Positions 43,247 to 55,039 of a DNA stretch of 64,000 nucleotides are shown piece after piece. The stretch spans positions 34,047,256 through 34,111,255 of the forward strand of contig OY998184.1 of NCBI GenBank assembly GCA_963921935.1, given 5' to 3'. The notes under the pieces were generated by a model. It made no database searches. It saw nothing but the letters and a program-made list of their open reading frames with translations, and was not told where the DNA came from. This DNA comes from Galeruca laticollis. Lineage: Eukaryota > Arthropoda > Insecta > Coleoptera > Chrysomelidae. Position 1 is the first letter of the stretch. Every line of letters begins with the position of its first letter. Position numbers and translations under genes: made by a program.

Positions 43247-43674
43247 ATTCGGCTCTGTCTAAGCCATGTATGAAAGTTAAAATTATGGCGGACGCGCAGG
43301 GATTTCTTAGAATTGTTTACGATTGTGACTATCTTATCTAGACATTGTTTTTGTGACCAGTCTTATCTAGAAAATGCAAGAGCCAATTGTTTTTGTGTAA
43401 GCCGCAATCTAGAATTATCTAGTAAAAAGGTACTAATATATATAAAGGACCGACCATGGAGAGTTAGTTAGTTGATAAAGTGATCTCGTGAAATAAACAA
43501 GAATACACCGAAACAGCGAACACTGAAGTGTTGATATAAATTAATAATTAAGTTTGTTTGTATATAAATTAAGTGAGTAGTTTAGTGTTTAAATAAATTC
43601 GTTAAGTAACCATGCCGTGTGTTTAACGTTTATCCCACCCGTTTACTGTTTAAATAAATTAGAAAAACATTACA
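43218..43674 (+). repeat. 3' LTR of gypsy copy 2
   Basis: Homologous to 39206-39673 (reverse). It contains AAACAGCACACTGGTGTAG, a possible TATA-like ATATATATAAAGGAC (43435-43449) with GAGAGTTAGTTAG downstream, and ends TTAGAAAAACATTACA. The polyadenylation-like AATAAA occurs near 43490 and 43590. Confidence 0.83.
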
Positions 43675-43681
43675 TTATTTT

Positions 43682-45819
43682 GTTTTTAAATGAAACTCAA
43701 GGTCTCTAGTTAATTCCACAATATAATACAAGTTATTGAAAATTCTAAAAAATTGACAATTGTTTCGATAAATCAATATCATCGTCAGAATGACAGAAGT
43801 TACATTTCATTTTATGCCTCCCTGATGTTTAGTAGTTATATTTTTGGCTAGACCAAGAAGTAACCTAACTTGTGATTGGCTTAATATATGTTTATAGAAA
43901 AAAGAAGAAGATGTGATATTACAAATATTGAAGCTTAGATATTATTAGCCTTATGGTGATATCCTGGATATCATTTTTCCACTTAAGATCAGTATAACTG
44001 TGCAATGATATAGAAAACCAGGAAAACTATATCTGCTGATCTTTACAATTATCACTTAAGAAGACAGTTTATTAGTGGAGAATTCCCTAGATTTAACTGT
44101 TCATTGACAACTTCATATTGTGGGTTTCTTAAATGTCTTCTAATTTCCAGTTCTTCAAGGAAATCCAGTTCTTGTTTCTTTTCACAAATATGCAGCACTT
44201 CTAGTTATGTGTTAGGTGTCAATGAATGATTGGTGTCAAGTAGATGTTTTGCGTAGTGAGATTTATCTGGTTGTTTTAATATGTAAGCTCGTAAGTGCTC
44301 ACTGTATCGTATTTCAAAATTCCTAAGGGTCTGACCCAAATAGACAGCATTACATTCTGGACATTTGAGTTTATATATACCTGACTTCTTTAATAGTGGT
44401 ATTTTTGTTTTTACATTTAACAATTTTGTACTAACGTTACTTTCTGTTTTAAAAGAAATTGTTGCATTCGTTGCTGAAGATATTATCTTTGAAATATTAT
44501 TAGAAATATTTCCTGCATATGTGATGGTTTTATAAGTTTTAATTTCATCAGCTTGTTTAGGATATATTAGTTGTAATGCCACTTTTTTCTCTTTTTTACT
44601 AATTAGTTTATTTATCATATCTAATGGATAACCGTTAGATGTTGCTATTTGTCTAATTGTATTAATCTCTCTATCAAAATTACATTTGTTCATAGGAACT
44701 GAAAAAGCTCTATGTATCATTGAATTATATGCTGCTAGTCTGTGTGAGACAGGGTAGTTAGAATTGAATGGAATTGTCACATCAGTCTGTGTTGGTTTTC
44801 GGTAAATTGAATAATCAAGTACATTATTAACTCTTTGAATTTTTAAATCAAGAAAATTGATTGAGCTATTTCCTTCAATTTCTAATGTAAATTTAATTTT
44901 CGGGTGTAAATTATTGATGTGGTTGAAAAACACATCTAATTGTCGCTCACTACCCATAAAACAAGCTAATATGTGTCATCCACATATCTATACCAAAATA
45001 AAATATTTTTCGAAATATTACTTTCAAAGATCTTTCTTTCTAAATTGTCCATAAAAATGTTTGCTAAAATAGGTGATATAGGGCTTCCCATTGGTAAACC
45101 TTCATTTTGAATATATATCTTATTGTCAAAAGTGAAATAATTCTGATTAATGCATACATCAAATAAATTAAGTATATCTGATATTATTCCTGGATTAATA
45201 TTTTTATCTTCTAGTAATTTTCTTACAAGTATTAGACATTCTTTAGGAGGAATTTTAGTAAACATATTAGTTACATCGAACGATATGAGTTTATAGTTAT
45301 CTTGCAAGTGGATTGATTTCAACTTTTTGATTAGTTCTATTGAATTTCTAATTGAGTACTGAGATTCATATCCGTAAGTATTGAGTATATTGTTGAGCTT
45401 TTTTGCCAATATATTATTAGGAGCATTAACATAAGAGACTACAGGTCTAATTGGTTTCGTTATTTTATGTAATTTAACTGTACCATATAATTGTGGACAA
45501 TGAGGATTCTTATGTATGATACACCTCTTTTTCTTTTCGTAATCATAGGGCTAATAATATCTAAGCTTCAATATTTGTAATATCACATCTTCTTATTTTT
45601 TCTATAAACATATATTAAGCCAATGACAAGTTAGGTTACTTCTTGGTCTAGCCAAAAATATAACTACTAAACATCAGGTAGGCATAAAATGAAATGTAAC
45701 TTCTGTCATTCTGACGATGATATTGATTTATCGAAACAATTGTCAATTTTTTAGAATTTTCAATAACTTGTATTATATTGTGGAATTAACTAGAGACCTT
45801 GAGTTTCATTTAAAAACAC
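43682..45819 (-). mobile_element. Penelope-like element bounded by 274-bp inverted repeats
   Basis: Segments 43682-43955 and 45546-45819 are almost identical in inverted orientation (GTTTTTAAATGAAACTCAAG outer end, GCTTAGATATTATTAGCC inner end). They enclose a minus-strand Penelope RT/GIY-YIG gene. The left repeat begins 8 bp after the gypsy LTR end. Penelope copies often have partial terminal copies (pLTR), usually direct; inverted flanks like these are less usual. Confidence 0.85.
44060..45540 (-). pseudogene. Penelope reverse transcriptase with GIY-YIG endonuclease
   Basis: Minus strand: PQLYGTVKLHKITKPIRPVV (about 45505-45445), YKLISFDVTNMFTKIPP with the first catalytic Asp region, GLPMGSPISPILANIFM (about 45095-45045) and YRYVDDTY (about 44990-44968). 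A frame break follows, then 44957-44205 with SINFLDLKIQR, IYRKPTQTD, SHRLAAYNSMIHRA, and the GIY-YIG nuclease SGIYKLKCPECNAVYLGQT, then RNFEIRYSEH. A stop at 44205 is followed in frame by LEVLHICEKKQELDFLEELE to about 44060. The N-terminus is missing: the inverted repeat begins right at the RT finger region. Confidence 0.88.
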
Positions 45820-46615
45820 TAGTATGAGCATGTTCCACGAAGTAAGGGTCGAGACAGTCAATTACATTACATTATGATATATTCAGCTATCGTAGGTAAA
45901 AATAATAATATAAGACGCCGATACGGACATGTTACATTGTGAAATTTAAATTTTCATTTATTTTTATTATGGGTTCATAGATTTTTGAGGAAATATGTGA
46001 AATAGCAATGATCTTTATTTTTATATTTTTGCGTGCAATAAATTGTGAGTCGAATCAAGTCTTTTAACTTACCTACATGTATTTTTGTTTTAGATTGTTC
46101 AGTCATCGTTCTCATATTACACAATGTTAAAAAAAATTTCGACATAAGAAAATATACATTGCTTCAAAAAGCATAGAATATTCACTGCTGAGCTGATAAT
46201 GTAATAATTTCTAGTTAGAGCTTTCTGTGTAGAATAAAATGATATAAAAATAGTTGGTTTTACTTTACTTGTAGTTGGTTTTCAGAGTCTCCAAAAGGAA
46301 TGTGAATGTCAAATTCTATGTCGTTACTGCAAAAAATATACAATCTGCATACACGTGAAAAAACATATCGGTCTAATATTCGTTCTAATACTATGTAGGT
46401 GGCGGAATCGCAATTTAACAGGATATGATGAAAAAAGTAATTTTTTCATCCACATTTTATAAAATTAAAGTTTACTACCTTCATAAGTGGCAAAAAATAC
46501 TACAGATTTAACTTCAAAGTGCTAGTCATTATTTAGCCAAAGATCATTTCTAATACTATATTAAAAAATTAAACAAAAAATAAACAATTTTTCTTATTTA
46601 ATTTCAAAAGTAAAC
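45820..46615. other. AT-rich interval, no gene
   Basis: No motif was recognised. It ends with the left target duplication ATCATTTA (46616-46623) of the neighbouring LINE. Confidence 0.45.
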
Positions 46616-46623
46616 ATCATTTA

Positions 46624-48983
46624 GATGAGATTAGATTAGATTTTAACGGGGTTACAGTGCACTGAAACCAAAGGTTTATTGTGCCCCCCCTATCAGAGCT
46701 GTTGTCGCTTCTACTACAGCTCGCCTTCCAGTTCCAAGGTTCTAATGAACTCTAGTATTTGGGACGGCTTCAGCGAGGTTGGGTCCTCACTCTTACAAGT
46801 TTCTTGTCCAAAGCATTTCTTGCGTTGGCTTGCAATGGCGAGGCATTCCAGAACTAGGTGATCAGGAGTTTCATCCTCCTCCCCACAGAATCTACACTCG
46901 TCAATCTCTGCTAGACCTATTCTCATTAAGTGCTTCCTAAGGCGGCAGTGTCCTGTAAGAAAGCCCGTGAGGAGATGTAGCTTATCTTTACTGAGGTCCA
47001 AATATTTTTTGGTTTCCTCTTTCTTCCGAAACTCTTTCTTGTAGGAGCATTTTGCTACACCACAGAAAGGCTCCGGGCCAATAAATGGCATTTGTGCTCC
47101 TTTCCTGGCAAGTGTATTGGCCTCTTCATTTCCCGTGATTCCCGAGTGGCCAGGAACCCAGACTAAAGAGACCCTGTTATTCTTGCCTAATTCATCAAGT
47201 TTTCTTCGGCACTCCCATGCCAACTTTGAGTCAATGACATGGGAGCTCAATGCTTTGATAGCTGCTTGACTATCAGAATGGATCGATATGTCACATTTCT
47301 GGTAGTTTCTTTCTAGGTTCATTTCCACGCATCCTTCGATCGCAAGTATTTCTGCCTTAAAGACGCTCGGGAAGGAGCCTAACGATAATGAGTATCTGGT
47401 GCCAGGCCCGAATACTCCTGCGCCTGCTCCAATGGTGGTTTTTGAACCATCCGTATACCATCTAATGGTGTTTTCTTTGAGAGTTCGGGTGGTGTATTCC
47501 CTTTCCCAGTCTCTCCTCGTATTTAGCATCGTGGTGAAATTCTTTTCGATGCTTACTTTGCTGATCATTTCGTCACTGGGAATATTCGCTAATGAGGTGT
47601 ATCTTGTCAGAGCTCCCTGATTTTTAATACTCTCATTGCCTGAACCTTCCTTAGATATTCTAAGAATTGCCTCTTGGGCAGATCTTTCTATCACCAGATG
47701 TAGAGGTGTGAGATCTGTAATGATCTCAAGTGCCCTAGTTGGACACGTTCTCATAGCTCCAGTAATGCACGCACAGTCAAGCCTTTGAACTTAATCGAGG
47801 GTTTTCCTCGTGCTGTACTGACTTGCTTTTGTGTGCCAAACTATTGCCCCATACGTAATTGCTGGTCTCACAATCATGGCGTACATCCATCGCAGTATTT
47901 TTGGGTTACAGCACCACCTCTTACCAGCTAGATTTCTGCACGCCATCAAAGCTCTTATTGCTTTACTAGCAGTTATTTCAACATGCTTATTCCACAGAAG
48001 CTTACTGTCTAGGGTTATCCCTATATATTTAACCTCTGATTTCCAATCTATGATTTCCCCGTTTAAGGATATGGGTTTCATGGCTGGAAGTGTTCTTTTC
48101 CGGGTAAATGGAATTACTATGGTCTTGCTTGGGTTAATGTTTAGCCCCACTGACAAGCACCATTGCTCAATGATTCTGAGGCCCTTTTGTAATAAATCAC
48201 ACAAGGTGCTCTCGAACTTGCCTCTGACTATTAAAACAATGTCATCGGCGTAGCCCATACATTCGAAGCCAAGCTCCGTTACACTGTAGAGCAACTCATC
48301 TACTACGAGGCTCCATAGAAGGGGAGATATCACTCCCCCTTGAGGTGTCCCCCGAGTGGCTTTAACTGAGGTGGTTTGAATCCCCACCTGTGTCTCAGCT
48401 ATCCTCGTTGTCAACAACTCATACATCCATTTTACAATGGTTTCATTCACTCCTCGCCTTTTTAGTGCTTCTTTGACAGACACATGAGTTGTGTTGTCAA
48501 AGGCCCCTGATATATCCATGAATGCGCACATTGCGATTTCTTTGTTGTTCAGAGTTCCCTGGATGAATTCTGTTAGCTGATACAGAGTCGTCTCAGTTGA
48601 TCGACCCGCTCTGTAGGCATGCTTACATTTATGAAGTGGTATATTCTCCAGATTCTCTGTTCTTATGTAGTTATCCACTACTTTCTCCATCGATTTGAGT
48701 AGAAACGATGTTAGACAGATGGGTCTAAAAGATCGGGGCTCAGTCCCATCTTTTTTCCCTATTTTTGATATGAAGGTTACCCTTGCCCTTCTTCATTTTC
48801 TAGGTATTAGACCCACTGCTAGACTGCTTCTTGTAATTTTCAGCGGGTGAGGAAGTATCTTTTCTATCCCTTGCTGTAGGAGTGCTGGAAATATTCCATC
48901 CACTCCTGGTGGTTTATATGGTTGAAAGGTACTTATTGCCCATTCCAACCGTTGTCTGGTAAATATTTTCTTAGCAATGTCCC
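46624..48983 (-). mobile_element. I/LOA-type LINE, copy 1, 5'-truncated
   Basis: Flanked by an 8-bp duplication ATCATTTA (46616-46623 and 48984-48991). The 3' end (minus) is GGGGTTACAGTGCACTG-type sequence (complement) and a tail of AATCTAATCT repeats. The 5' end is cut inside the RT-N-terminal region, at the sequence matching about 56305 of copy 2. The two copies are closely similar, so both are fairly recent. Confidence 0.9.
46714..48690 (-). pseudogene. LINE reverse transcriptase, RNase H and zinc-finger tail
   Basis: 48690-47791: AYRAGRSTETTLYQLTEF, FMDISGAFDNTTH, GTPQGGVISPLLWSL, CMGYADDIVLI (catalytic box), VGLNINPSKT and VKYIGITLDSKLLW. An A-to-T change gives one stop (47791-47793) in the RT tail. 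47754-46714: RNase H with WYTDGSKT, FKAEILAIEG, IHSDSQAAIKAL and WVPGHSGITGNEEAN, then a C-x2-C-x8-H-x4-C finger (CRFCGEEDETPDHLVLEC). Upstream of 48690 the RT N-terminus continues with a frameshift near 48800. RNase H after RT places it in the I/LOA/R1 superclade. Confidence 0.9.
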
Positions 48984-49309
48984 ATCATTTACTTTAATGC
49001 CTTATTAGAAAATAGTTTTATGTATTTTTCTATTTTTTAGTTTTTTTATTGTCAACAGCAACGTGGGGCAAATTGTCATAGAAACTGTGGTAATATGTTG
49101 GTATAACTTCCTCCAGCTGTTGTAGATATTTTCATTTCGCTAGTGGAATATGAATTGGTTTTTGATACATAGCTGAAACTTCGGCGTCTACATTTACTTT
49201 AAATGTCGGTTTTATAGGCAGTTGTTGGTAATCTTCTTCATAATTTAGTTTATATGCAATGCCATTTTCAGTGTATTTCATGCACACAATACTCCGATGA
49301 AGTACTCAA

Positions 49310-49690
49310 AGAATGCTTTAGTGTCTCGTCTAGTTGTTAACAATTTGGTAGAGAAATATAACAATAGTGAATACTTTGATGCTGATGCGAACGGTGGAAA
49401 TGTAAAGCTAACATCTGAGCAGCACGTGTTGGTATTTTTCTGGTTTACTGGTCATTAAACAGTATGTTTTTGAGACTTTGCTGATTTTCCTCTCTTTCTC
49501 GCATAACCACATCAATGATTCGTTTTTTTAAGCAACATGTCAGGCGATGTCATAAAGTGACCAAATAACCAAAAAATTGAGGAAATACAATAACACTTTA
49601 GTGAAAAGGGGTTTCCAGGTGTATGTGGTGTTATCGATGGTACCTACTCATATAAAGATTGCGTTCCAGCACCAACAAATTCCAAACTAA
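49310..49690 (+). pseudogene. PIF/Harbinger transposase fragment
   Basis: Text in shifting frames: VEKYNNSEYF, GGNVKLTSEQHVLVFFWFTG, ADFPLS, VIKxPNNQKIEEIQ, and GFPGVCGVIDGTYSYKDCVP with the first catalytic Asp. This follows the N-terminal half of Harbinger transposases (SEQHxLxFLWFxG, FPGVxGxIDGTHI). It differs from the 10-14 kb Harbinger. The interval 48992-49309 has no recognised gene. Confidence 0.65.
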
Positions 49691-49980
49691 CTTGACTTAT
49701 TATTTGAACTGTCATGCGCAGTAAACTAGTTCAAATTATGTGTCAGAACTATCCTACAACTCATTGCTGGAACAAACCTAATAGTACACGGAATTCACCC
49801 CTAAGTCGATGGATTGGAAGAAGAGGACCTGTGGAGTGGCCAGCCCGGTCACCCGTTTTAAATCCTTTAGATTTATGCCCCTGAGGTCATTTGAAATTGA
49901 AGGTATTTGCAACACAATCTGTATCCTAGATGATTTATGTCAAAGAATCGTTCGTGATTGCCTTTTATTGACTCCAGGTG

Positions 49981-51338
49981 TAGTCTTGGTCGATATATCG
50001 GTAACCACGATATTTCACCGGTGAATGTAAAATCACTGGCACTACCGGTGATTCATTTCTCGCAGATGCGGTGATCGGGATTCAGTTTCAACCGAATACT
50101 GCAATATCGGCATCATCGATCATCGACTCTAGCATTGGAAGACCGCACCGATTGAAAATCCATATGAACTATCATTATTTACAAATATTAGGTGAAAGAA
50201 AAACGGTGATGTAAGCCAATATGATATTATAGTTATTTGGAATATAGACTCTAGCTTTTACGGAATGAGAAGGCGGCAATTGGTATAGATAATATAAGAA
50301 TATTAATGATACAAACATGCCGCCCGACCCGATACAGATAAGGGCAAAGGTGCCGCTTTTTTGTGAACTATTTTGTTCCTTTGGAAGAGAAATATTAAAA
50401 TAAATTTGGTGAACAGCCACAAGATAAAATAAATGTTTTTATTTTTTATTGTTAATATCTGCTTTTTGTGCTGTAAATGAAGGGAACCTGTATTTTTGCA
50501 AGAATTTTAGTGACTTTAGGTCATGGCCAGAAATTGTAAACGTTATTAGGAGAATTGTAAATTGTATTCATTGTTTGTAAACCATTTCAAGAAATCCACT
50601 ATCGTGTTACAATATGAATTGATAATTAAATTGCATGTCTTAAACTAATATGTCATTTTAACAAAACAATGGGTTAAGGGGCAAAAGTCCAACTTTATTA
50701 AAAAAAAGGTTAATATGACTTTTTTATTTAAATGAAGTTATAAAATCCTTTAACCAAGTTATTAGAGAGATAAAAAAATCCACAGTAAAGTATTTTTCTT
50801 TTGTTCACTGTTTAGAACATGTCTAAAAAAGCGAAAACCAGTGAAATCTAGAATTTTTTTACACCTGTTGAGGGTGACAATTATTATGCAACATGTAATA
50901 TGTACAAGAAAAAATGTTTCTTTTTAAAAGTAATGAATAAACCCTAAAAATTGATATATTTTTTACAGAAAATATAGCAACGTGTTCATTTGAAATTCTC
51001 AATTTAGAATTAAATAATATTAAACCAGTTGCAATTTTGTTGTTACAACTTTTATATTAATCTTTCTTCGAGTTAAGAGTCGATCTCGATTTCGTATTAT
51101 TGCTAATTGTCAATCAGGATAATATTCATTGTTTTAAATTAACTCGATAAGAGGTGCATAAATAATATATTCGTACGCGTCGCTAGTCACCCCGCGCTGG
51201 TCTTATATTTTGATTTGTCTTTGCTATTTATACTTAGTCACTGCGGTGACTCAAATCACCGTTTAAAATCACGGTGATTCAGAAATTACTGTCGCCGTTT
51301 CACCGGTTAGCGGAAAATCGCCGTATTTCCCAACACTA
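49981..51338. mobile_element. Non-autonomous hAT element (1358 bp)
   Basis: Ends TAGTCTTGG (49981) and CCAACACTA (51338), i.e. imperfect TAGTSTTGG inverted repeats, flanked by 8-bp duplications TCCAGGTG (49973-49980) and TCCAGATG (51339-51346) with one difference. Removal rejoins LLLTPDVLRNVREAF of the mariner transposase. Sub-terminal regions are rich in CGGTGAT/ATCACCG words. No coding was recognised. Confidence 0.88.
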
Positions 51339-52293
51339 TCCAGATGTGCTCAGAAATGTCCGCGAAGCATTTGAAAATAGATTATACCATTGTATGGAAG
51401 TTAATGGAGATCATTTTGAACAATACATACAATAATTTAAATTCTATCCTTTGTGTTTTTATTTTAAAATCCAAAATTATTTCCACAAACCCCTTGATAA
51501 TTTTAAAAAAATTATAGACGATTGTAAAGAAAATTCAAAGATCTTTTAAAAGAGGTATCACTCGACGCCCTTGTAATTTAAATGTTTTACGGGTGTCTGT
51601 ATAGGGTAGAGGGCTGGCGTTACATGACATATACAAATATTATGGTAGAATGTGTTCCCCTTGAAATCAAGGTCTGCGTATTTCACCACTTTTTTAGAAA
51701 CTTATTACGTCCGCAGTTATTTAGGGAGCCGGGTCCACATCAGTAGATATGTACGTAGTTCGTCGGGGTATTTATTGATGTGGAGGGAGTAAAGTACCAA
51801 CCCGGCGCGTCTCCAGGTGGCGGATAGGAGAAGGGACTCAGATGATTTTATATGAGGAGGAGGTCTGCGGGGAAATATTTGGGGCTCGTTGTGTCTAAAA
51901 ACTCAACTGGCAGCTCTCGAATACCCTGCCGCGGACCAACTTTACCTGTCCCAACTGTAGTATCGTGGCTAAGGGATTGCACACAGGGTTACGATGCCTG
52001 GTGAAATTTCGAGCTTACCTCGAAATCACCTGTTACACCGATGTCTCCTGGCTGTCTGTGGTAAGTCTCGCGGGCCAGTGGGAGGGGGCTTTACAGCCCG
52101 GACCAAGAGGAGAAAACCTCATTAAAAACCTAAAGTCAAGGTGGGAAACCAGGCCGAATAATGCGTGGCTATATAGAAGAATAGTCCTTACTGGTTTCGA
52201 CCTTGGAGCACCGGGGGGAACTCCATTGTATTGAACCCCTTACCTCTGCATGCGGGGCTCTGCAGCGGTGGACCGTAATGACCCTAGCTTCTC

Positions 52294-55001
52294 ATGGGAT
52301 CACTCATGGAAAGAAAAAGTAAAACTTTCACCAGAAAAGTAGTGGAGAAAACCTCCACCTCTTCATCCGGGAACCTCACAGAGGGAAAAAAGGCCAAACG
52401 GCACAAAGGTCGTATGCCGTTCGACCTCCCAAAACCGGGAGAACCGGGTGGCATAGACGAACCACTGAGAAAAGGCCTCAGTGGAGCAGGGGTCCGGAAA
52501 TACTGTAATAAATACCAAAATAAGAATCATGGGGAGAACCATCCTGTATAACAAATTACTTTTTACTTTGTAACGTTTAAACTATAGAAAGCGGTCGTTC
52601 ACATTGATAAAATGAAAAAACCACTTATCTAAGCGTCTGTCTGGGTGCAAGAATTAAAAAAATAATATTTTAACCGGAAATAATAATTGCGTCAAAATAA
52701 AGAAATTTTGCGGAATCCAATAAATTCAATTGTTAATCGAGGTAAAAAACCTATTACACAATTACGTCGAACGATAAGTTCCACCAATCAGAAGCTAACA
52801 GGTACAAAGAAAATAAAGGATTGCTGAGCAAGGAAAAATTCCGAAACTTCGAAAAAGTAACAAATGAGGAGCAGTTGGTAAAAACTCGCGGTCGGGAACG
52901 GTCAAGTTTTCTTTTGGGGTTTCGCGAATAGCGGTTTTTTAAGAGTCCTGAGTTATAGTAATTTATAATTAAAGTAGTGTTTTAGCAGTCAGGTATAATT
53001 ATTTTTTTTTTCTCGAAAAGGGAAAGCAGATTACAAGGGAGCGTCTACTGTACGCGCTCTAAAAGGGTTTCTTTTTGTTCGAAACACGAATCGTGTCCGT
53101 CGGCGTTTTGTGAACACCCAGTCCGGGAATTGGTAAGTCTGATTTCAAATTATACTAACAGTGTATTATGATTTTTTTTCTGTAGTTTGGTCAGGTTATA
53201 AACATTGCCAGCCCGCTTTTTATGATATTATGTTTATATAATTTAATTGGTGTATGGTAGTTCATATCGCACACGAATATTTAATGGTGATATCTCACCG
53301 TATGAATTAGGAATAGGGAGCACATTTGAGGTTGAATATTAAATTGTTAATATCAAAATTCATATTTAGGGTACGCGAAAATATTAGGTTTTGACGATTA
53401 TTTTTTAAAAAATAACAAATTTCTTTTATTCTGCGAGTCATTCGCGTTGACTTAAAAGGGATATCTCAAGTTTTCTCTCGATCCTATCACTGGTTTTATT
53501 CAATTGTAGACACGGGACTCTATATACGAGTATTCCCGACGCTTTGTAAATTTGGTGTAATTATTTTTATTTTTCTTATATTTTTTTATTAAACTCGTTT
53601 AAGAAATCATTGTCGGGTAATTTATTTTCTCAACCAGGAGAGCAGGGATACCTAACATATACACATAAGATCTACACCTAAAATTTTCCCTCAACACACC
53701 CCTCTTACTGACATAACCCCCTAATACAAGACCTCTCATTACCAACGACACCGGTTAGCAGCGGAGGCCGAAGCCAGCTCTTTCGGACATTTCTTACAGG
53801 AGCCGTCGACTCCTGTTTCCCACGGAATCGTGGGTGGTGACAGCCAGCTACGCTGCCTTCTCGGTCCATTCGGGACATTTTTGGACAGCAGAGTTTTTTT
53901 TTGGTTATTACAAGTGGTGATAGAATTTTCTTTATTTATGTAGGATCATAGTGGAATCTATTGATTGATTATTACAATACCTGCGACTCCTCAATCAGGG
54001 AATATCCCCTGAAGAGGCCAGGAAGCAGGTAACTCAGCGCCCAACCCCCCCGAAGGAATCACCAACGGGGAAAACAAAGCTTAAAAAAGGCCCGGAGCAT
54101 ATTACTCCTCCGCATAGGCCTCAAAGCAAGAAATCAAAAACAGCTGCAACGGTAACAGGGTAAGCCACTGGTGAAGCAGCAGCAGTCAAAACAAAGAAAG
54201 CTTTTAGGGTGGGAATAATACCCAAGGATTATCCTGGGATCATCCTGAAAGCGGAGCAGCTCTCCACACTGGAAGACACTCTGGTGGAAGAGCTGTGCCA
54301 GAGCAAAGAGAAGGGAATCCACTCCTCAGGTATCCATTTCCGTTGTGGAATGATACTGGTGGACTGTGGGTCACAAGAATTGGCAGACTGGCTTATGATG
54401 TCAGCGTCGAAATTAAACTCTTGGGAAGGACCCGAATTGGTGGCTCGAAGTGGAGACGACATCCCAGAGCCGGTCACCATAACAGTGTTCTTCCCAAGAA
54501 GCCAAGACATGAAACTGGAGAAGATCCTTCAACTTGTCGAGGTTCAGAACTCCAACCTCAGTACTGAGGCTTGGAAGATCCTCTAAAAAAGAGGGAGAGG
54601 GAACTATCCTCACGATTGGGAGCGATCACCAATCTGGGTAGGCTCTGAATGCAGGAGGTTACGCGCTAAACTTCCGTTTTGGGCGTATCCATCTCTCGGG
54701 GCTGGGGAAAAAGAAGAATCCCGCGGAGGATCCAAAGGACATGGAGATACCCTCCACATCCGGAACCTCTGGAAAGGGGAAACAAGGCGAAAGCTTGACC
54801 TTGGGTCAACCCGAGATCTCCTCCGGCTCTGCTGGGATGACTGGGAAAGCGGAGACTGCCTCTGCATCCCTGGAAGCTGGGCGGAGCAGCCTGGGGGTCG
54901 AGAGTCTGACTCGAGATCAAGAAACCTGCTCGATTACCGAGGGAGATACTGCCATGGTGGTCGAGGAGGGTCAGGGAGAGAGAAAGGAGGGGGATGAATA
55001 G
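52294..55001 (+). pseudogene. LINE ORF1 (DUF4780-like), interrupted by a solo LTR
   Basis: ATG at 52294 opens a basic, Gly/Pro-rich N-terminus (MERKSKTFTRKV) to GAGVRKY at 52503. After the LTR the text continues LRLLNQGISPEEARKQVTQR at 53981. Then stops at about 54161 and 54583 interrupt: KAFRVGIIPKDYPGIILKAE, GIHFRCGMILVDCGSQELAD, SGDDIPEPVTITVFFP, GGYALNFRFGRIHL. This matches DUF4780 regions seen in ORF1 of insect LINEs, presumably RNA-binding. A Ser/Thr/Glu-rich tail ends at 55001. It lies just upstream of ORF2. Confidence 0.75.
52504..53976. mobile_element. Solo LTR-like insertion (1473 bp) in LINE ORF1
   Basis: Starts TGTAATAAATACC and ends GATTATTACA (TGTAAT/ATTACA tips), with a 4-bp duplication ATAC at 52500-52503 and 53977-53980. 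Excision restores GAGVRKYLRLLNQG. There is no coding inside, and no internal LTR pair was seen, so a solo LTR of a large-LTR element is the simplest reading. The family is unknown. Confidence 0.8.
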
Positions 55002-55039
55002 AGGCTGAGTAACTCGGCTTCTCTCATCCATAATTATTC

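Larger units (their letters stand above)
41905..43674 (+). mobile_element. Ty3/gypsy element, copy 2: integrase, macrodomain, CCCH finger, 3' LTR
   Basis: Same family as copy 1 but in opposite orientation and 5'-truncated. It keeps the region copy 1 lost (first integrase Asp, complete macrodomain, finger, 3' LTR). The macrodomain follows the integrase C-terminus in both copies, so the arrangement is a property of the family and not of one rearranged copy. The left breakpoint lies between the S1 remnant and 41905. Confidence 0.85.

Noticed and set aside
47831..48253. Open frame of 140 codons, plus strand
   Set aside because: Antisense of the LINE reverse transcriptase; the same shadow appears opposite the second copy at 56998-57406.
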